Shown here in pieces: positions 50,198 through 53,510 of a DNA stretch of 53,510 nucleotides. Origin of the DNA: Pelagibacteraceae bacterium AG-422-B15. GTDB taxonomy: Bacteria; Pseudomonadota; Alphaproteobacteria; Pelagibacterales; AG-422-B15. Where the stretch lies: assembly GCA_003213715.1 (NCBI GenBank), contig QCMN01000007.1, forward strand, positions 1 to 53,510, in the 5' to 3' direction. The notes under the pieces were generated by a model, which saw only the letters and a program-made list of their open reading frames with translations, did no database searches and was not told the DNA's origin. Position 1 is the first letter of the stretch. Every line of letters starts with the position of its first letter. A program made the translations under genes and the position numbers.

Positions 50198-50881
50198 TTA
50201 CGCTCCAAAGGAATCCAAGTTTATATTGATACCTGGGCCCATAGTAGGACTTATTGAAACTTTTTTTACAAAATCCCCTTTAATTCCTGAAGGTCTTTCT
50301 TTTGATATTATTTCATAGAAAAATTTTATATTATTTACTACATCATCCTTTTCAAAATCAGATTTCGCAATCCCCGCCTGAACTAAGGTGTCACTATTTT
50401 TAAATTCTATTTCGCCTGCTTTAGCATCCTCAATTGCTTGTTTTAAATCATTTGTTACACTGCCTAATTTAGGATTAGGCATTAGGTTACGAGGTCCAAG
50501 AACTTTTCCTAATTTACCAACTTTGGACATCATGTCAGGGGTTGAAATACATCTATCAAAATCAACAAATCCATTATCTACTTTTTCTACAAGTTCATCT
50601 GATCCAACAATATCAGCACCAGCATCTTTGGCTTCTTGTTGCTTATCATCTGATGCAAAAACACAAACCTTTACATTTTTTCCCAGACTTTTTGGAAGCT
50701 TAATCTTACCTCTGACGTTTTGCTCACCATTTTTAGGATCAATATTCAAATTCATACAAATATCTATAGTTTCGTTAAACTTGGTCGTTGCTGTTTTAAT
50801 AGCAATATCTACTGCATCTTCAAGAGAGTAACTCTTTGAGAGATCATTTTCAGTAATAATATTTTTTAATCTTTTACCCAT
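50198..50881 (-). CDS. rplA: 50S ribosomal protein uL1
   Basis: uL1 forms the mobile E-site stalk. The 227-residue protein has KTATTKFNETIDICMNLNID, NVRGKIKLPKSLGKNVKVCV, VGKLGKVLGPRNLMPNPKLG near 115-135 and the C-terminal KKVSISPTMGPGININLDSF. In enterobacteria it represses rplK-rplA. It overlaps rplK by one base. Confidence 0.97.
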   Translation of the reverse strand: MGKRLKNIITENDLSKSYSLEDAVDIAIKTATTKFNETIDICMNLNIDPKNGEQNVRGKIKLPKSLGKNVKVCVFASDDKQQEAKDAGADIVGSDELVEKVDNGFVDFDRCISTPDMMSKVGKLGKVLGPRNLMPNPKLGSVTNDLKQAIEDAKAGEIEFKNSDTLVQAGIAKSDFEKDDVVNNIKFFYEIISKERPSGIKGDFVKKVSISPTMGPGININLDSFGA

Positions 50882-51309
50882 TATCCTGTTACCTCTATGC
50901 CCATGGACTTTGCAGACCCTATGATAATTTTAACACCTTGCTCCACAGTATTAGCATTCAAATCTTTTAATTTCTTCTCAGCTATTTCCTCACATTGTTT
51001 AATTGAGATAGTATTAATTATATCTCTTCCAGGCTCTTTAGATCCTTTTTTTATTTTTAAAGCCTCTTTAATAAAGAAAGAAGCAGGTGGGAGTTTTATA
51101 TCCATTGTAAAACTCTTGTCAGTAAAGTATGTGACTACAACAGGCAGCATAACGCCTGGTTGTTCATTTTTACTTTTGTCATTAAACATTTTACAAAAGT
51201 CCATGATGTTAATGCCTCTTTGTCCAAGGGCAGGTCCAACTGGTGGAGATGGATTTGCCTGTCCTGCAGGTACTTGTAATTTTAATGTGCCTTCAATCTC
51301 TTTTGCCAT
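50881..51309 (-). CDS. rplK: 50S ribosomal protein uL11
   Basis: uL11 lies in the GTPase-associated centre and is needed for RelA activation in bacteria that have it. The 142-residue protein has [39 protein letters not shown] and the C-terminal [20 protein letters not shown]. Its ATG overlaps the nusG stop (TAATG). Confidence 0.97.
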   Translation of the reverse strand: MAKEIEGTLKLQVPAGQANPSPPVGPALGQRGINIMDFCKMFNDKSKNEQPGVMLPVVVTYFTDKSFTMDIKLPPASFFIKEALKIKKGSKEPGRDIINTISIKQCEEIAEKKLKDLNANTVEQGVKIIIGSAKSMGIEVTG

Positions 51310-51842
51310 TATGCTTTCTCTACTTGTGTATACTCCAACTCTACAGGTGTTGATCTGCCAAATATAGACACAGATACTTTTACTCTTGCCCTTTCTTCAT
51401 CTATTTCTTCGATTAGGCCATTGAAAGAAGCAAAAGGTCCATCGCTTACTCTTACTTGCTCTCCCACTTCAAATGTAATAGATGGTTTAGGACTAGTTAC
51501 ACCTTCTTCAATATCTTGTAAAATCTTATTTATCTCACTCTCAGGAACCGCTGATGGTTTTCCTTGTGTGTGGCCAAGAAAGCCGCTTACTTTTGGTAAA
51601 GCCTTTACCATATGATAAGTTTCGTCAGTCATCTCCATTTTAGTTAGCACATAACCTGGGAAAAATTTTCTTTCAGCATTTCTCTTTTTTCCTTTTTTTA
51701 CTTCAACAACTTCTTCAGTAGGAACAATTATTTCACTGAACGCAGACTCGATATTTTTTGTTTTTGCTTTTTCTAAGATCGCTGCCGCAACCTTTTTTTC
51801 AAAGCCAGAATACGCGTGCACTATGTACCATTTATGTGACAT
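51309..51842 (-). CDS. nusG: Transcription termination/antitermination factor NusG
   Basis: NusG binds RNA polymerase and links it to Rho or to uS10 on the ribosome. The 177-residue protein has the NGN domain ([40 protein letters not shown]) and a C-terminal KOW domain ([20 protein letters not shown]). It follows secE by 2 bp and overlaps rplK by one base. Confidence 0.97.
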   Translation of the reverse strand: MSHKWYIVHAYSGFEKKVAAAILEKAKTKNIESAFSEIIVPTEEVVEVKKGKKRNAERKFFPGYVLTKMEMTDETYHMVKALPKVSGFLGHTQGKPSAVPESEINKILQDIEEGVTSPKPSITFEVGEQVRVSDGPFASFNGLIEEIDEERARVKVSVSIFGRSTPVELEYTQVEKA

Positions 51843-51844
51843 TA

Positions 51845-52033
51845 TTAAACAACAACCCCGATAAGTTTATCTAATCCAAAACTGAATATTTGATCGATGA
51901 TTAAGAAAAAAACTGCTGCAAAAGCAGTAATCAGAACAACCATAACTGAACCAGTTAATGTTTCTCTAGAAGTGGGCCAAGTGACTTTACCTCCTTCTCT
52001 TCTGACTTCTTGAATGAATTTAAATGGCTTCAT
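51845..52033 (-). CDS. secE: Protein translocase subunit SecE
   Basis: SecE clamps SecY in the SecYEG channel. I chose ATG 52031-52033 (62 aa, MKPFKFIQEVRREGGKVTWP); the longer open frame would start inside the tRNA-Trp gene. The amphipathic cytoplasmic helix with KVTWPTSRETL precedes a single membrane segment (about 30-55). AAGG lies upstream of the ATG, and only 15 bases separate the start codon from the tRNA-Trp 3' end. Confidence 0.95.
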   Translation of the reverse strand: MKPFKFIQEVRREGGKVTWPTSRETLTGSVMVVLITAFAAVFFLIIDQIFSFGLDKLIGVVV

Positions 52034-52048
52034 AAAATCTACCTTAAG

Positions 52049-52124
52049 TGGCAGGAGCGAAGGGACTCGAACCCCCAACCCCCGGTTTTGGAGACCGGTG
52101 CTCTACCAGTTGAGCTACACTCCT
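52049..52124 (-). tRNA. tRNA-Trp, anticodon CCA
   Basis: The minus strand forms a 76-base cloverleaf with encoded CCA (52049-52051). Acceptor AGGAGTG pairs with CGCTCCT, allowing one G-T pair. The D arm is TAGCTCAACTGGTAGAGCA, the anticodon loop TCTCCAAA carries CCA, and the T loop is TTCGAGT. Its 5' end is 4 bases after the tuf stop and its 3' end 15 bases before secE, so it is processed out of a mixed tRNA-mRNA transcript. Confidence 0.98.
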
Positions 52125-52128
52125 CCAG

Positions 52129-53319
52129 TTATGAGATAATCTCAGTTACTACACCTGATCCAACTGTTCGTCCGCCTTCTCGTATTGCAAAACGCACGCC
52201 TTTATCCATTGCAATTGGAGCTATAAGTTCAATCTCCATTGCAATATTGTCACCAGGCATAACCATCTCAGTTCCATCAGGAAGCTTACAAACACCAGTA
52301 ACATCAGTTGTTCTGAAATAAAACTGAGGACGATAATTTGTAAAGAAAGGTGTGTGTCTGCCACCCTCTTCTTTCTTCAAAACATAAGCTTCACATTTGA
52401 ATTTAGTGTGCGGTGTAATAGAGCCAACATGTGCCAGAACTTGACCTCTTTCTACTTGATCTCTCTCAATGCCTCTTAAAAGTGCACCGATATTATCACC
52501 TGCTTCACCAGTATCTAGGAGTTTTCGGAACATCTCAACTCCAGTACAAGTTGTTTTTTGAGTTTCTTTAATCCCAACTATTTCAAGCTCCTCGCCTACT
52601 TTAACGATACCGCTTTCAACTCTACCTGTACAAACAGTACCACGTCCAGAGATTGAAAACACATCCTCAATTGGCATAAGGAATGGCTTATCCTTATCAC
52701 GCTCAGGTTGAGGGATATGATCGTCTACAGCTTTCATAAGTTCCACAATAGAATTTTTTCCAATTTCATCGTCTCTACTCTCTACTGCTGCCAAAGCTGA
52801 ACCTTTAACTATTGGAGTTGTATCGCCAGGAAATTCATATTCATTTAGAATATCTCTGATCTCAACTTCAACAAGCTCTAATAATTCTGCGTCATCAACT
52901 TGATCAACCTTATTTAAGTAAACAACTATTGCAGGAACTCCAACCTGACGCGCAAGTAGAATGTGCTCTCTAGTTTGTGGCATTGGTCCGTCCGCAGCAT
53001 TTACAACTAATATTGCTCCATCCATTTGCGCAGCACCTGTAATCATATTTTTTACGTAGTCAGCGTGACCTGGACAGTCAACGTGCGCATAGTGTCTTGC
53101 ATCTGTTGTGTATTCAACGTGAGCTGTTGAAATTGTAATTCCACGTTCTTTTTCTTCCGGAGCCTTATCGATTGCATCGTATGCAGTAAATTCAGCTCCA
53201 CCTGACTCTGATAATACTTTTGTTATTGCCGCAGTCAAAGTTGTTTTACCGTGATCCACATGACCGATAGTTCCTACATTACAGTGAGGTTTACTTCGAT
53301 CGAATTTTTCTTTAGCCAT
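52129..53319 (-). CDS. tuf: Translation elongation factor Tu
   Basis: EF-Tu brings aminoacyl-tRNA to the ribosome. The 396-residue protein has G motifs [17 protein letters not shown] (18-34), [20 protein letters not shown] and GSALAA, then domains II and III ([55 protein letters not shown]). GAGAGGA lies upstream of the ATG. It is flanked by tRNA-Gly and tRNA-Trp. This is the only tuf in the window. Confidence 0.99.
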   Translation of the reverse strand: MAKEKFDRSKPHCNVGTIGHVDHGKTTLTAAITKVLSESGGAEFTAYDAIDKAPEEKERGITISTAHVEYTTDARHYAHVDCPGHADYVKNMITGAAQMDGAILVVNAADGPMPQTREHILLARQVGVPAIVVYLNKVDQVDDAELLELVEVEIRDILNEYEFPGDTTPIVKGSALAAVESRDDEIGKNSIVELMKAVDDHIPQPERDKDKPFLMPIEDVFSISGRGTVCTGRVESGIVKVGEELEIVGIKETQKTTCTGVEMFRKLLDTGEAGDNIGALLRGIERDQVERGQVLAHVGSITPHTKFKCEAYVLKKEEGGRHTPFFTNYRPQFYFRTTDVTGVCKLPDGTEMVMPGDNIAMEIELIAPIAMDKGVRFAIREGGRTVGSGVVTEIIS

Positions 53320-53356
53320 TTTTTTGTTCCTCTCAATTTTTAGTCTTCGTTGTTTT

Positions 53357-53430
53357 TGGAGCGGGTGAAGGGAATCGAACCCTCGTAATCAGCTTGGAAG
53401 GCTGGAGCTTTACCACTAAGCTACACCCGC
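53357..53430 (-). tRNA. tRNA-Gly, anticodon UCC
   Basis: The minus strand gives a 74-base cloverleaf with encoded CCA (53357-53359). Acceptor GCGGGTG pairs with CACCCGC, followed by discriminator T. The D arm is TAGCTTAGTGGTAAAGCT, the anticodon loop CTTCCAA carries TCC, and the T loop is TTCGATT. It lies 37 bases upstream of tuf and 34 bases after tRNA-Tyr. Confidence 0.98.
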
Positions 53431-53464
53431 TTATTCCTTCAAGCTACCCTAAGGTACCTTAACG

Positions 53465-53510
53465 TGGTGGAGGGGGTTGGATTCGAACCAACGTAAGCAT
53501 AGCTAACGGG
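53465..53510 (-). tRNA. tRNA-Tyr, 3' part only (cut by window end)
   Basis: The last 46 bases on the minus strand are a tRNA 3' half. They contain the end of an anticodon stem, a long variable arm, a T arm (GTTGG, loop TTCGAAT, CCAAC), acceptor strand CCCCTCC, discriminator A and CCA. The class II variable arm, the CCCCTCCACCA end and the tRNA-Tyr - tRNA-Gly - tuf order seen in other proteobacteria indicate tRNA-Tyr. The anticodon lies outside the window, so tRNA-Leu or tRNA-Ser are not formally excluded. Confidence 0.8.

Noticed and set aside
50388-51367. Two plus-strand frames of about 150 codons opposite rplA and rplK
   Set aside because: Both are antisense to conserved ribosomal protein genes and show no family motif or ribosome-binding site.
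52034-52078. Longer SecE N terminus
   Set aside because: The extra codons fall inside the tRNA-Trp gene; the family start is the ATG at 52031-52033.

Overview
The window is a gene-dense, strongly AT-rich bacterial chromosome segment made almost entirely of housekeeping genes. Gene content and order point to a streamlined, probably free-living, likely marine alphaproteobacterium of the SAR11 / HIMB59 kind. Supporting signs are gatCAB divergent from ruvX-pyrB-plsY-topA, the folK-smpB-dapA cluster beside a bifunctional Rsh, a short-LID adenylate kinase directly after secY, propionyl-CoA carboxylase genes, many ATGA/TAATG start-stop overlaps, and no gene-free stretch over 300 bases (the largest is the 138-bp rpoC-rpsL spacer). 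The lineage is an inference from gene order and composition; no database search was possible.

Layout. 1-2700 (minus): 5' part of rsh (cut by the window edge), folK, smpB, dapA. 2781-4895 (plus): a soluble lytic transglycosylase. 4907-5000 (minus): tRNA-Ser(GCU). 5049-8238 (minus): gatC-gatA-gatB. 8270-17129 (plus): ruvX-pyrB-plsY, topA, an aldehyde dehydrogenase, then an overlapping run HAD hydrolase - RidA-like - glycerophosphodiesterase - panC. 17126-18502 (minus): mgtE. 18546-20253 (plus): lipB and a gamma-butyrobetaine-dioxygenase-like 2-oxoglutarate oxygenase. 20246-24681 (minus): pccB-pccA and an RluC-type pseudouridine synthase. 24727-53510 (minus): about 29 kb of uninterrupted translation and transcription genes. 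In transcription order these are tRNA-Tyr (partial), tRNA-Gly, tuf, tRNA-Trp, secE, nusG, rplKAJL, rpoBC, rpsL, rpsG, fusA, rpsJ, the S10 and spc blocks with secY and adk, then rpsM, rpsK, rpoA, rplQ.

How it works together. The right half builds ribosomes, RNA polymerase core, elongation factors and the Sec translocon from what looks like a few long transcripts. Credible promoters lie before rpsL (TTGACC-16-TATTAT) and before rpsM (TTGACC-16-TATAAT). The left half supplies amidotransferase-dependent aminoacyl-tRNA, lysine/peptidoglycan precursor, pyrimidine, pantothenate, folate, lipoate and phospholipid steps, and stringent response. The most organism-specific parts are the aldehyde dehydrogenase, the GBBH-like oxygenase and PccAB, which may handle methylated amines and propionyl-CoA.

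I found no mobile element, CRISPR array, phage gene, defence island or clearly new system. The findings are mostly regulatory spacers, lineage-specific gene-order changes (no tuf between fusA and rpsJ; no pyrC or dprA in their usual block) and a few genes of uncertain substrate.
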